From Campylobacter pinnipediorum subsp. pinnipediorum (GTDB taxonomy: Bacteria > Campylobacterota > Campylobacteria > Campylobacterales > Campylobacteraceae), in contig NZ_CP012546.1 of the NCBI RefSeq assembly GCF_002021925.1, positions 1,426,001 through 1,490,000 of the forward strand: a DNA stretch of 64,000 bases, written 5' to 3'. The notes under the pieces are model-generated. The model was given only the letters and a program-made list of their open reading frames with translations, searched no databases and had not been told where the DNA came from. The position numbers and the translations under genes were made by a program. This document shows, piece after piece, positions 18,946 through 27,996 of the stretch. Position 1 is the stretch's first letter. The number at the start of each line of letters is the position of its first letter.

Positions 18946-19777
18946 AACAACTATTTTAATGCTATCTTTGATGGTGGTTTTTATATTTACCGGTGGCTTA
19001 ATTGGCGGAAAAGAAGGGATGTTTATAGCATTTCTAATAGCTCTTGGTTCTAATTTTTTCTCATATTTTTTTAGCGACAAACTAGTTTTAAAAAGATATA
19101 ACGCAATAAAAGTGGATGAATACAATGCGCAAGGATTGTTTAAGATAGTAAAAAATCTTTGCAAAAAGGCAAATCTTAAAATGCCAGCAATATATATAAT
19201 ACCTGAAAAATCACCAAATGCTTTTGCAACAGGAAGAAACCCTAAACATGCAGCAGTTGCTGTAACGGAAGGGCTTTTGGATATACTAAATGAAGAAGAG
19301 ATAGAGGGTGTAATAGCACACGAATTAAGCCACATAAAGCATTATGATATATTAACAGGAAGTATAGTAGCCGTAATGGCTGGTGCCATAGCCATGATTG
19401 CTAATTTTGCTAAGTTTGGAGCAATAACAAACAATTCAAAAAATTCAAATAAATTTTTGATAATAGTATTTGCGATAATAATGCCAATTGTAGCAAGCAT
19501 AATTCAAATGGCAATATCAAGAGAAAGAGAATATAAAGCAGATAAAGGTGCGGCACTTATAACCAAAAAACCACAACACCTAGCAAGTGCTTTAATGAAA
19601 CTTGAAAATTATGCAAATAGCTACAGAATGAGAAATGCATCAGAACAAAGCGCGCATATGTTTATAATAAATCCATTTAGCAGTATGGGCGATAAATTAT
19701 CACAATTATTTCGCACACATCCCAGCACAAATGACAGAATACAAGCTTTAAGAAAATTACAAGAGGAAATAAATTAA
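18932..19777 (+). CDS. htpX: HtpX family membrane zinc metalloprotease
   Basis: A 281-residue M48B protease. The zinc motif HELSH is at residues 130-134, the third ligand lies in REREYKADKGA near 197-205, and four hydrophobic spans are visible, two at the N-terminus and two after the active site. HtpX degrades misfolded inner-membrane proteins with FtsH. The start overlaps the preceding gene by 14 bases. Confidence 0.93.
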   Translation: MEIFKTTILMLSLMVVFIFTGGLIGGKEGMFIAFLIALGSNFFSYFFSDKLVLKRYNAIKVDEYNAQGLFKIVKNLCKKANLKMPAIYIIPEKSPNAFATGRNPKHAAVAVTEGLLDILNEEEIEGVIAHELSHIKHYDILTGSIVAVMAGAIAMIANFAKFGAITNNSKNSNKFLIIVFAIIMPIVASIIQMAISREREYKADKGAALITKKPQHLASALMKLENYANSYRMRNASEQSAHMFIINPFSSMGDKLSQLFRTHPSTNDRIQALRKLQEEIN

Positions 19778-19860
19778 TAAGTTCATAATTTGAATATTTT
19801 TAGCATTAAATAAACTTGATATATTTTATAAATCAAATCAAACAGCTATAAGGAGAAACC

Positions 19861-21207
19861 GTGAAGCAAAAACACTATGAAGTAGTCATCGTAGGAGGCG
19901 GAATTAGTGGATGTGCATTATTTTATTCGCTTGCAAATTTTACAGATATAAAACGTGCTGCCATTATAGAAAAATATGAAGGAATTGCTACATTAAATAC
20001 AAAAGGACACTGCAATTCTCAGACTATTCATTGTGGAGATATAGAGACTAATTACTCAAAAGAAAAAGCAGCAAATGTTGCTAAAATAGCAAAAATGACT
20101 GTAAATTATGGACTAAAATACAATTATAATGAAAAATTTATGTTTTCTCACCAAAAAATGGTTCTTGGGGTTGGAGAAAAAGAGGTAAATCTAATAAAAT
20201 CAAGATATGAAGATTTGAAAGAAATTTATCCATATTTACAGCTTTTTGATAAAGAAAAACTAAAACAGATAGAACCAAATGTTGTTTTTGATTTAACACT
20301 AAATGAAAGAAAAGAAGAAATCATAGCTATGGGTGTTGAAAAGGGTGAATACACCACCATAGATTATGGTGCTATAAGTGATTCGCTTGTAAAAAATGCA
20401 AAAAACATAGGCGGCGAAGAATACGAGCTTTATTTAAATTCGGAAGTAAAAGATATAAAAAAAATAGGCGATACTTTTTATATAAAAACAAAGAATAACC
20501 TATCTATAACAGCTAATTTTGTCGTGGTTGATGCAGGAACATACTCCCTTTATCTAGCGCATAAAATGGGATATGGACTACATTTAAGCACTCTTCCGAT
20601 AGCTGGAAGTTTTTACTTTTCAAAAAGAAAAATTTTAAATGGAAAAGTGTATACGGTTCAAAATGACAAACTTCCATTTGCAGCACTTCACGGTGACCCA
20701 GATATATTAGCCGGAGAAAAGACAAGATTTGGGCCAACGGCATTTGCGATACCAAAACTAGAAAGATACAAAAACCTAGATAGTTTTTTTGACTTTTTTG
20801 AAACTTTGAAACTTGATAAAAAAGTTATAGATATATTTTGGAATTTATTAAAAGATAAAGATATAAGGGATTATAGTTTAAGAAATTTATTATTTGAATT
20901 GCCTTTATTAAATAAAAAAGCATTTACAAAAGATGCAAGAAAGATAGTTCCTAGTCTTAAAGATGATGAGCTTTATTATGCTAAAGAATTTGGCGGAGTA
21001 AGACCTCAGGTTATTGATAAACAAAGTGAAAGACTTGAGTTTGGACAAGGAAAAATAAATACTGATGATGGCATAGTTTTTAATATGACTCCAAGTCCTG
21101 GCGCTACAAGCTGTTTTGAAACAGCAAGGGTTGATATAGAAAAAATCTGTGAATTTTTGGGTAAAAATTTTGATACTGAAAAGTTCAATGATGAATTATA
21201 TGATTAA
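19861..21207 (+). CDS. mqo: Malate:quinone oxidoreductase-like FAD protein
   Basis: A 448-residue FAD enzyme. The dinucleotide motif VVIVGGGISGCALFYSLA is at residues 8-25; NSQTIHCGDIETNY and SHQKMVLGVGEKEV follow. These segments match the Campylobacter protein I know as Mqo, which passes electrons from malate to menaquinone in place of NAD-linked malate dehydrogenase. The start is GTG behind a good AAGGAGAAA site. It is a single gene. A related L-2-hydroxyglutarate-type oxidase is a less likely alternative. Confidence 0.85.
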   Translation: MKQKHYEVVIVGGGISGCALFYSLANFTDIKRAAIIEKYEGIATLNTKGHCNSQTIHCGDIETNYSKEKAANVAKIAKMTVNYGLKYNYNEKFMFSHQKMVLGVGEKEVNLIKSRYEDLKEIYPYLQLFDKEKLKQIEPNVVFDLTLNERKEEIIAMGVEKGEYTTIDYGAISDSLVKNAKNIGGEEYELYLNSEVKDIKKIGDTFYIKTKNNLSITANFVVVDAGTYSLYLAHKMGYGLHLSTLPIAGSFYFSKRKILNGKVYTVQNDKLPFAALHGDPDILAGEKTRFGPTAFAIPKLERYKNLDSFFDFFETLKLDKKVIDIFWNLLKDKDIRDYSLRNLLFELPLLNKKAFTKDARKIVPSLKDDELYYAKEFGGVRPQVIDKQSERLEFGQGKINTDDGIVFNMTPSPGATSCFETARVDIEKICEFLGKNFDTEKFNDELYD

Positions 21208-21262
21208 TTTTATCAATCAATAGTTTTATTATTTAATTTATGATGTATTAAATATTTTGTGA

Positions 21263-21268
21263 TATAAT
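21263..21268 (+). promoter_or_regulatory. Candidate -10 box of dps
   Basis: TATAAT lies 35 bases before the dps ATG with an AAAGGAG site between. The sequence upstream is AT-rich without a clear -35 box, as usual for Campylobacter. A PerR or Fur site is plausible for dps but I could not pick one out. Confidence 0.5.
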
Positions 21269-21302
21269 TTTAATAATTTATAAAAGATATAAAGGAGACA
21301 AA

Positions 21303-21737
21303 ATGTCAAAAGTAATCGCTCAATTAAATCAAATACAAGCTGATACTCATGCTTTATATATAAAACTTCATGATTTGCATTGGAATGTAAAGGGAATTCA
21401 GTTTTATAGTATACATGAGTATACAGAACAAGCTTATGAAGATATGCATGATATGTTTGATGATGTTGCTGAAAGAGCTATAATGCTAGGCGGCAAAGCT
21501 ATAGTAAAAGGTGATGAATTATTAAAGATGTCTCATATAACACATACTCCAAAAGATAGCTATACTCCAACAGAAGTATTAGAGTTAGTATTAGCTGATT
21601 ATAAGCACCTATTAGGTGAGTTTAAAAAATTAGATGAATTAGCTGATGGTGATACTACAACTCAAGCTTATGCTCAAGAAAAGATAGCTAACTATGAAAA
21701 AAGCATTTGGATGCTTGAAGCTAGTTTAAACAAATAA
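21303..21737 (+). CDS. dps: Dps-family ferritin-like DNA/iron-protecting protein
   Basis: A 144-residue four-helix protein forming 12-subunit shells that oxidise and store iron and protect from peroxide. The ferroxidase residues are in LHDLHWNVKG (His near 24 and 28) and DMHDMFDDVAERAI (His/Asp/Glu near 50-60). The length and the absence of a long basic N-terminus fit the NapA/Dps type of Campylobacter. It is followed by a strong terminator, so it is a single-gene transcript. Confidence 0.95.
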   Translation: MSKVIAQLNQIQADTHALYIKLHDLHWNVKGIQFYSIHEYTEQAYEDMHDMFDDVAERAIMLGGKAIVKGDELLKMSHITHTPKDSYTPTEVLELVLADYKHLLGEFKKLDELADGDTTTQAYAQEKIANYEKSIWMLEASLNK

Positions 21738-21758
21738 TACAAACAAAACAAAAAAACT

Positions 21759-21786
21759 AAAGATAGAGAAAAACTCTCTATCTTTT
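21759..21786 (+). terminator. Rho-independent terminator after dps
   Basis: A perfect 11-base-pair stem, AAAGATAGAGA with TCTCTATCTTT, and a five-base loop AAAAC, followed by T residues. It lies 22 bases after the dps stop. Confidence 0.85.
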
Positions 21787-21929
21787 AACTAATTACTCTT
21801 TTTATTTATAATTCTAAGAAATTTAATCGTATATAACACCAAATAATTCTATTTTAACTGTTTGTTTGGTTTTTTTTGATAAACTATATAATTAACAACA
21901 TATAAAGAATATTAAAATAAAGTGTATAT

Positions 21930-22613
21930 ATGAACTTTGGAAAGATTGATTATTTAAATTTATTACCTTTTCATATATTTTTGAAAAAAAGTAACCTAAA
22001 AAGCTATGTTAAAAAAAGTATAGAGCATAAAAAAGATGTTCCAAGCAAACTAAACAAAGCTCTTTTAAGATCAAAAATAGATGCTGCTATAATTTCAAGT
22101 ATAGAAAGCAGAAGAACAAAATATAAAAAGCTTGACTTTGGGATAATCGCCAAAAAAGATGTAAAAAGTGTATTAGTAAGAAAAAACTCGAAACCAAAAC
22201 TAGATAGCGCAAGTGATAGCTCAAACATGCTAGCAAGAGTTTTAAATATAAAAGGCGAGGTTATCATAGGAGATAGAGCATTAAAAGCATTTTTAAATGA
22301 AGGCAAAGATAACTTTTTTGATTTAGGAAGAGTATGGGGACAAAAAACAAACTTACCATTTGTTTTTGGTAGATTTTGTTATGTAAAAAATGCAAGTATA
22401 TATAAAAAACTTGTGTCGTCTTTTTGCAAACAAAATATAAGAATTCCTACCTATATACTAAAAAAATATTCACTGTCAAGACAAATACCAGAAAAAGACA
22501 TTAAATGGTATTTAAAATTTATAACATATAAAATGGGCAAAAAAGAGAACAAGGCTTTAAAAATTTTTATAAACAGAGCAAGAGAATTAAACTTTAATCC
22601 AAATTTTAAATAA
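21930..22613 (+). CDS. mqnA: Chorismate dehydratase, futalosine pathway of menaquinone synthesis
   Basis: A 227-residue MqnA-type periplasmic-binding-protein-like enzyme without a signal peptide. It begins NFGKIDYLNLLPFHIFLK and contains KIDAAIISSIES, VLVRKNSKPK and GEVIIGDRAL, followed by DLGRVWGQKTNLPFVFGRF, typical of MqnA. It turns chorismate into 3-enolpyruvylbenzoate. Campylobacter lack the classical Men route, so this is essential for quinone supply. The PhnA-like gene follows after nine bases. Confidence 0.9.
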   Translation: MNFGKIDYLNLLPFHIFLKKSNLKSYVKKSIEHKKDVPSKLNKALLRSKIDAAIISSIESRRTKYKKLDFGIIAKKDVKSVLVRKNSKPKLDSASDSSNMLARVLNIKGEVIIGDRALKAFLNEGKDNFFDLGRVWGQKTNLPFVFGRFCYVKNASIYKKLVSSFCKQNIRIPTYILKKYSLSRQIPEKDIKWYLKFITYKMGKKENKALKIFINRARELNFNPNFK

Positions 22614-22622
22614 AGGAGATAC

Positions 22623-22832
22623 ATGGCAAAAGATGCAAATGGAACAGAACTAAACGCTGGAGATAGTGTCACACTAATCAAAGACTTAAAAGTAAAAGGT
22701 GCTGGTTCAACTATAAAAAGAGGAACACTTGTTAAAAATATAAAACTAACAAACAAAGACAATGAAATAGAATGCAGAATTGATAAAATGGGGGTTATTG
22801 TTTTAAAAACCGAATTCCTAAAAAAAGCTTAA
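22623..22832 (+). CDS. PhnA/YjdM-like small protein
   Basis: A 69-residue protein matching the C-terminal PhnA domain: DANGTELNAGDSVTLIKDLK and GSTIKRGTLVKNIKLT. The zinc-ribbon half found in longer YjdM proteins is absent. Despite the old phosphonate name, the function is not established. A good GGAGATAC site precedes the ATG and a strong terminator follows. Confidence 0.88.
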   Translation: MAKDANGTELNAGDSVTLIKDLKVKGAGSTIKRGTLVKNIKLTNKDNEIECRIDKMGVIVLKTEFLKKA

Positions 22833-22840
22833 GAACTTAA

Positions 22841-22871
22841 AAAAATGACATTTTGTAAATTTGTCATTTTT
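22841..22871. terminator. Bidirectional terminator between the PhnA-like gene and rodA
   Basis: A ten-base-pair stem, AAAAATGACA with TGTCATTTTT, around an 11-base loop. A-rich and T-rich flanks on the two sides let it serve both convergent genes. Confidence 0.8.
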
Positions 22872-22883
22872 TTGCACCCTTAT

Positions 22884-23990
22884 TTATCTTTGAAATTTTA
22901 AAAATTTCCCAGCAAAATCATATCTAAATGTAAGCAAATTTTCCAACATCCCAAAAAGAACCATAAAAGTCACAAAACTAGTTCCCCCATAACTAAAAAA
23001 TGGTAAAGGAACACCAACAACCGGTGCAAAACCTATAGTCATAGATATATTTACACCAACATATATAAAAATCATGACAGCAATACCTGTAGTCATAACT
23101 TGTGTAAAATGATCATTTTTAAGCATATAATTTAAACTCAAAAGATGAGCTATCAAAGCTCCATAAAAACCAAGTAATCCAAGAGCTCCATAAAAACCAA
23201 ATCTCTCAATAGTATATGCAAATATAAAATCACTTGTAGCTATGGGTAGAAACTTAAAATGTGTTTGAGTTGCTTCATCTTTTGGCTTACCTTTTAGCCC
23301 GCCACTTCCTATAGCTATAATACTTTGTCTAACGTGATAGCTCGGCTTTTCGGAGATAAAATCCAAAATTCTCTTTTTTTGATAATCGTGTAAATTTTCA
23401 TATAAAACAGGGGCTAAACAGGCTATCGCAACAAAAATTGTTATCCAAATTCTCTTATTTACACCTATTACAAACAAAACAGCATAACCGACGAGCAAAA
23501 GTATAAGAGCAGTACCCAAATCAGGTTCTTTGGCTATTAAAACAAATGGCAAAAGTATATAAAAACTAAGTCTTAAAAACTCTTTTAAATTATACCCTTC
23601 TTCATCGGGTGGTCGCTTTTTAATAAGATAAGCAAGCATAAGCAAAAGTGCTGGCTTCATCATCTCAGAAGGCTGAAGCGTAAAATGCACAAAAGGAATA
23701 TCAAGCCACCTTTGAGCACCAAGTTTACTAATACCAAAAAACTCAACACTAACTAGCAAAACAATATTAAACCAGTAAACAGTCGGAATTATCCATTGAA
23801 GTCTTCTTATGGGCATTAAAAAAAATAGACAAAAAAGCATAAATCCGGCACTAAAATATACAATTTGTTTTCCAGCCAAAGTTGTATTTACCTCAGATAC
23901 TAAAATATATGATAAAATAATTATCGGTATAATTAAAAATAACTGAAAAAAATCAAAATGTGTTAAAATACGTCTATCAAGTCTTATCAA
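22884..23990 (-). CDS. rodA: Rod-shape protein RodA (SEDS peptidoglycan glycosyltransferase)
   Basis: A 368-residue SEDS protein with about ten membrane helices. Diagnostic segments include FTLQPSEMMKPALLLMLAYL, AKEPDLGTALILL and GVPLPFFSYGGTSF near the C-terminus. It polymerises lipid II during side-wall growth with PBP2. The likely start is TTG at 23990 with an AGGGC site upstream; no in-frame ATG gives a full N-terminus. It is divergent from the pseudouridine synthase gene. Confidence 0.93.
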   Translation of the reverse strand: MIRLDRRILTHFDFFQLFLIIPIIILSYILVSEVNTTLAGKQIVYFSAGFMLFCLFFLMPIRRLQWIIPTVYWFNIVLLVSVEFFGISKLGAQRWLDIPFVHFTLQPSEMMKPALLLMLAYLIKKRPPDEEGYNLKEFLRLSFYILLPFVLIAKEPDLGTALILLLVGYAVLFVIGVNKRIWITIFVAIACLAPVLYENLHDYQKKRILDFISEKPSYHVRQSIIAIGSGGLKGKPKDEATQTHFKFLPIATSDFIFAYTIERFGFYGALGLLGFYGALIAHLLSLNYMLKNDHFTQVMTTGIAVMIFIYVGVNISMTIGFAPVVGVPLPFFSYGGTSFVTFMVLFGMLENLLTFRYDFAGKFLKFQR

Positions 23991-24037
23991 GCATTAGCCC
24001 TATTTTTTAGCAAATATTAACATAAAAAGGTAAAAAT

Positions 24038-25012
24038 TTGGTTGAATTTATTACAAAAAACGAACAAAGATTGGATGTTTGTGTCTCAAATGAGCTACAA
24101 ATTTCAAGAAACCAAGCATTAAACTTAATAAAAGACGGACTCGTAAAAGTCAACAACAAACAGACTACAAAGCCATCTTTTAAAGTTTGCATAGATGATA
24201 ATATCTTGGTTGAATTTGCCAAGCCAAAGATAAAAGAAGATAAATTTCAAGCTGATTTTGATGTTCCGATAATATACGAAGATGATGATTTGCTTGTTAT
24301 AAATAAACCACCTCATATCGCCGTTCACGGAGCAAGTAGTTTAAAAGAGGCTAGCTTGGTTGAGTGGCTTAATCAAAATAATTTTATGCTATCAAATTTA
24401 AACGGAGACATAAGAGCTGGCATTGTTCATAGACTTGACAAAGGAACAAGTGGGGCTTTGGTGGTCGCAAAAAACAATAAAGCACATACGATTTTAAGCA
24501 ATCAACTTCTAGATAAAAGCATGGGAAGAATTTATCTAGCACTTAGTGATTTTGCTTTAAAGCAAAATTGCATAATACAAAGACCGATAGGAAGAAATAA
24601 CAAAAATCGCTTAAAAAAAGCAATAATACAAGACGGAAGAGATGCAAAAACAGCATTTTTAAACCTAATATCATCAAAAAATGCAAACCTAATAGCCGCT
24701 AAACTTTTTACGGGAAGAACTCATCAAATCAGAGTTCATTTAGAAAGCATAAATAGACATATTTTGGGCGATGATTTATACGGTTTTAAGAGCGAAAAAG
24801 ATAAAATTAGTAGAGTTATGCTACATGCATATATGCTTTATTTTATTCATCCAATCACAAAACAAAGGATGGAATTTAAAGCTCCATTTTATGATGATTT
24901 TGAGCAAATAGCATTTAAAAATTTTTCAAAGGAATTATTTTATGAAAAAACTGAAACTAATTTTATCAATGACTCTTTTAGGGATATTGATAGTTGGATG
25001 TGCATCAAATAG
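24038..25012 (+). CDS. RluD-family 23S rRNA pseudouridine synthase
   Basis: A 324-residue enzyme with an N-terminal S4 RNA-binding domain (about 1-65) and a catalytic domain with GIVHRLDKGTSGALVVAK (catalytic Asp near residue 134) and LFTGRTHQIRVHLESI. The start is TTG behind AAAAAGG. The last 24 codons run into the lipoprotein gene that starts at 24942, a long 71-base overlap; the family usually ends near the point where the overlap begins, so the tail may be species-specific. It could be RluC or RluD; the exact target cannot be read from sequence. Confidence 0.9.
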   Translation: MVEFITKNEQRLDVCVSNELQISRNQALNLIKDGLVKVNNKQTTKPSFKVCIDDNILVEFAKPKIKEDKFQADFDVPIIYEDDDLLVINKPPHIAVHGASSLKEASLVEWLNQNNFMLSNLNGDIRAGIVHRLDKGTSGALVVAKNNKAHTILSNQLLDKSMGRIYLALSDFALKQNCIIQRPIGRNNKNRLKKAIIQDGRDAKTAFLNLISSKNANLIAAKLFTGRTHQIRVHLESINRHILGDDLYGFKSEKDKISRVMLHAYMLYFIHPITKQRMEFKAPFYDDFEQIAFKNFSKELFYEKTETNFINDSFRDIDSWMCIK

Positions 25013-26153
25013 TGTTCCGACACAGCAAAGTGCGTCATTACCAAACATAACAAGTTTAAAAACAATAACCGACATAAATGAAATAGGCTTTGAGTGGTTG
25101 GCTATAAATGATGAAAACGTAATAGGATACCAACTTTATAGAATGGATCAAAAGGGCGGAAATTTCAAACCAGTTGCTCAAATACCAGATAGATTTGCTA
25201 CCCACTATGTTGATAAAAATTTATCACCAAACACAACCTATACATATATGCTGAAAACATATTCTAAAACAGCAATTTCAAATGGTGGAGATAGCATTGA
25301 AGCTACAACTAAACCACTCATAGAATCAGTCCCTTTTGCTGTTGCGATAGCGGGTCTTCCCGGTCGTGTAAAAATCATATGGAGACCTCATCCAAGCACA
25401 AGCGTAGTAAGCTATATAATAAAAAGAGCAAATTTTAACTCAGATAATTTTAGAGAAATAGCCGAAGTAAAAGGAAGACTTAATGCTGAATTTATAGATT
25501 CTAGTGTGAAACACGGCAACACATATAAATACATAATTGAAGTAAAAACCGGAAATGGAGTGATATCAAAACCTAGCGAAATAATAAAAGCAACAACAAA
25601 AGAGCTACCAAAAGGTGTAATAAATTTAACCGCAACACAAAATGCACCTAAAAAAATTATTTTATCCTGGGATGGAGTTGCAATGGATGATTTTTCACAC
25701 TATAATGTATATCGTTCTATTAGCAAATTTTTACCATATACATACCTCGCAAAAACAACAAGCAATCATTTTGAAGATCTTATAAACTCAAATGATACAA
25801 CAAGATATTATAAAGTAACAGTGGTTGATAAAGATGAGCTAGAAAGCATAAAACAAGATACGCCGGTAGAAGGAAAAACACTCGAATCTCCATTAGCTCC
25901 TGAGTTTATATCATATAATTTTAATGGAAGCAGTATAAATTTAAATTGGAACAATATACAAAGAGCTGTATCATATACACTTTATAGAAAAGACAATAAC
26001 TCAAATGAAAAAATCATTAACAACATAAAACAGCCTTATTATGAAGATAGTGATATTGAGTTTAATGCAACTTACACCTACAAAGTTGTAGCTATTGATA
26101 AATTTGACTTGGTTTCAAAACACTCAAATTCACTAGAAGTAAGTGCTAAATAA
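24942..26153 (+). CDS. flpA: Fibronectin type III-repeat lipoprotein (FlpA-like adhesin)
   Basis: A 403-residue lipoprotein. The signal peptide ends in a lipobox LIVGC with the lipidated C20. Several FN3 beta-sandwich units follow, each with an x-W core strand and a Y-x-Y strand (for example YQLYRMDQKGGNF, YIIKRANFNSDNF, YNVYRSISKFLPY and YTLYRKDNNSNEK), so four repeats seem present. By sequence style and by place between rluD and trmB it corresponds to FlpA, which binds host fibronectin in C. jejuni. The trmB ATG overlaps its stop by one base. Confidence 0.9.
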   Translation: MKKLKLILSMTLLGILIVGCASNSVPTQQSASLPNITSLKTITDINEIGFEWLAINDENVIGYQLYRMDQKGGNFKPVAQIPDRFATHYVDKNLSPNTTYTYMLKTYSKTAISNGGDSIEATTKPLIESVPFAVAIAGLPGRVKIIWRPHPSTSVVSYIIKRANFNSDNFREIAEVKGRLNAEFIDSSVKHGNTYKYIIEVKTGNGVISKPSEIIKATTKELPKGVINLTATQNAPKKIILSWDGVAMDDFSHYNVYRSISKFLPYTYLAKTTSNHFEDLINSNDTTRYYKVTVVDKDELESIKQDTPVEGKTLESPLAPEFISYNFNGSSINLNWNNIQRAVSYTLYRKDNNSNEKIINNIKQPYYEDSDIEFNATYTYKVVAIDKFDLVSKHSNSLEVSAK

Positions 26154-27337
26154 TGCCAAATTTCATAGCAAAAAATATATGTGACAAACAATATCCTTTT
26201 GGGAAGGATGATGTTGAGTTTTTATGGGAAGTAACCGGTAGAAAAGAAAAACTAATATACACCAAAAGTATGGATGAGAGTTTTTTTATAATCTCAAAAC
26301 TAAATGAAAAAAACACTTATACAATAAAAGGCGAAAAAATAACCAGACCATCAAGGGTTGGGCTTTTACAAAAAGCATTAAGTGTATACAAAGATGAAAA
26401 TACGAAAAATGTTATAAGCGAAGCTATGGCATTTAAAAAAACAAGACTTTTGGAAAAACCAGAATACATAGTGGGTATAAATGAGTTTTTACAAGAATTT
26501 GAAAAGTTAAAACATAATTTTAAAGAAATTTTTATAGAGATAGGGTTTGGGTCAGGAAGACATTTGCTTTACCAAGCAAGAAACAATCCAAATACACTCA
26601 TAATAGGCATAGAAATATACAAACCAAGTATAGAACAAGTAACAAAACTAGCCAAAAGTGAAAACCTACATAATGTAAAACTTGTAGATACTGATGCTAG
26701 ATTGTTGTTATCCTTAATTGATTCAAACTTGATAGATAAGATATTTTTACATTTTCCAGTGCCTTGGGATAAAGCAGAACACAGAAGAGTTGTCTCTTGT
26801 GAGTTTGCAAAAGAGTGTGAAAGAACGCTGAAAATAGGTGGAAATTTTGAACTAAGAACAGATAGCAAAGAGTATTTTGATTTTAGTTTTTCTATCTTTT
26901 TGGCTTTACAAAATTCACAAATAAATATCAAAAAAAATCAAGATTTGTCGGTAAGTAGCAAGTATGAAGATAGATGGAAAAAAATGGAAAAAGATATCTA
27001 TGATATGGGCTATACTTGCATAAAAAATAGCGAAGAGATAAAAAAAGAGAGTGATTTTTCTTTTAAAAATAGATATGATTTATCAAAAATAGCTCTAAGT
27101 TTTAACAATCATACAATTAAAGAAGAAGATTGTTTTTTACATTTTGAAGAGCTATACAAGAGCGATGAAAGGCTAATTATAAAACTAGCTTTTGGCGCAT
27201 TTAACAAGCCTGAACATTGTTATATAAAATTAGAAAACAAAACTTGTGAATACTTTATAAAGCAACCTCTTTTTACAAGAGAAAACTTAAAAGCACACAA
27301 AATTTTAGAGGATTTTTTAAATCAATGCAAAATATAA
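26153..27337 (+). CDS. trmB: tRNA (guanine-46-N7)-methyltransferase
   Basis: A 394-residue TrmB, long for the family because of an N-terminal extension of about 120 residues and a C-terminal extension, both typical for Campylobacter. The SAM motif EIGFGSGRHLLYQA is near residues 128-141, and HFPVPWDKAEHRRVV is the TrmB signature. It is translationally coupled to flpA (TAATG) and overlaps ftsE by 13 bases. Confidence 0.92.
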   Translation: MPNFIAKNICDKQYPFGKDDVEFLWEVTGRKEKLIYTKSMDESFFIISKLNEKNTYTIKGEKITRPSRVGLLQKALSVYKDENTKNVISEAMAFKKTRLLEKPEYIVGINEFLQEFEKLKHNFKEIFIEIGFGSGRHLLYQARNNPNTLIIGIEIYKPSIEQVTKLAKSENLHNVKLVDTDARLLLSLIDSNLIDKIFLHFPVPWDKAEHRRVVSCEFAKECERTLKIGGNFELRTDSKEYFDFSFSIFLALQNSQINIKKNQDLSVSSKYEDRWKKMEKDIYDMGYTCIKNSEEIKKESDFSFKNRYDLSKIALSFNNHTIKEEDCFLHFEELYKSDERLIIKLAFGAFNKPEHCYIKLENKTCEYFIKQPLFTRENLKAHKILEDFLNQCKI

Positions 27338-27996
27338 TAACTGCTAGAAATTTAATCCTTGCTTATGAACACGAAGAAATTGTTATAAAGGGTGCAAATT
27401 TAGATATAAAAACTAATGATTTTGCATTTATAACAGGTAAAAGTGGTAGCGGAAAATCAACTCTACTAAAATCATTTTATGGGGATATAAAGCCAAAAGT
27501 TGGTGATCTTAATGTGTGTTTAACTCAACTAAACAATATAAGTCAAAACGAGCTAAACAGATTAAGACAAAGAATAGGAATAATTTTTCAAAACTACCGC
27601 TTGATAAATGAGTGGAGTGTTGAACAAAATGTCATGCTTCCGCTTTTAATAAAAGGAATTTCTCAAAGTATATGCAAAAAACAAGCAGCAAAGTTACTAA
27701 AACATGTCAATATGTTACACAAAGCACATAAATATCCATTAGAATTAAGTGGTGGCGAACAACAAAGAGTTGCAATGGCAAGAGCTTTGGCGCATAATCC
27801 AAATTTATTATTATGTGATGAGCCGACAGGAAACCTAGATGAGTATTCAAGTGATGTTATATGGTCTTTGCTTATGTCAGCTAGGGAATTTTTAGGAACA
27901 ACAGTCGTTGTAGTAACACACCATATACCATCAAATTTACGAATACCATATAGGCATTTTATGATAGAAAATGGAGATATAAATGAGATTGCTTAG
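27325..27996 (+). CDS. ftsE: Cell division ABC ATPase FtsE
   Basis: A 223-residue ATPase. Walker A is TGKSGSGKSTLL near residues 37-48, the signature is LSGGEQQRVAMARA near 139, and Walker B is LLLCDEPTGNLD. With FtsX it controls a periplasmic EnvC-like activator at the division site. It overlaps trmB by 13 and ftsX by 14 bases, so stoichiometry is probably set by translational coupling. Confidence 0.93.
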   Translation: MQNIITARNLILAYEHEEIVIKGANLDIKTNDFAFITGKSGSGKSTLLKSFYGDIKPKVGDLNVCLTQLNNISQNELNRLRQRIGIIFQNYRLINEWSVEQNVMLPLLIKGISQSICKKQAAKLLKHVNMLHKAHKYPLELSGGEQQRVAMARALAHNPNLLLCDEPTGNLDEYSSDVIWSLLMSAREFLGTTVVVVTHHIPSNLRIPYRHFMIENGDINEIA

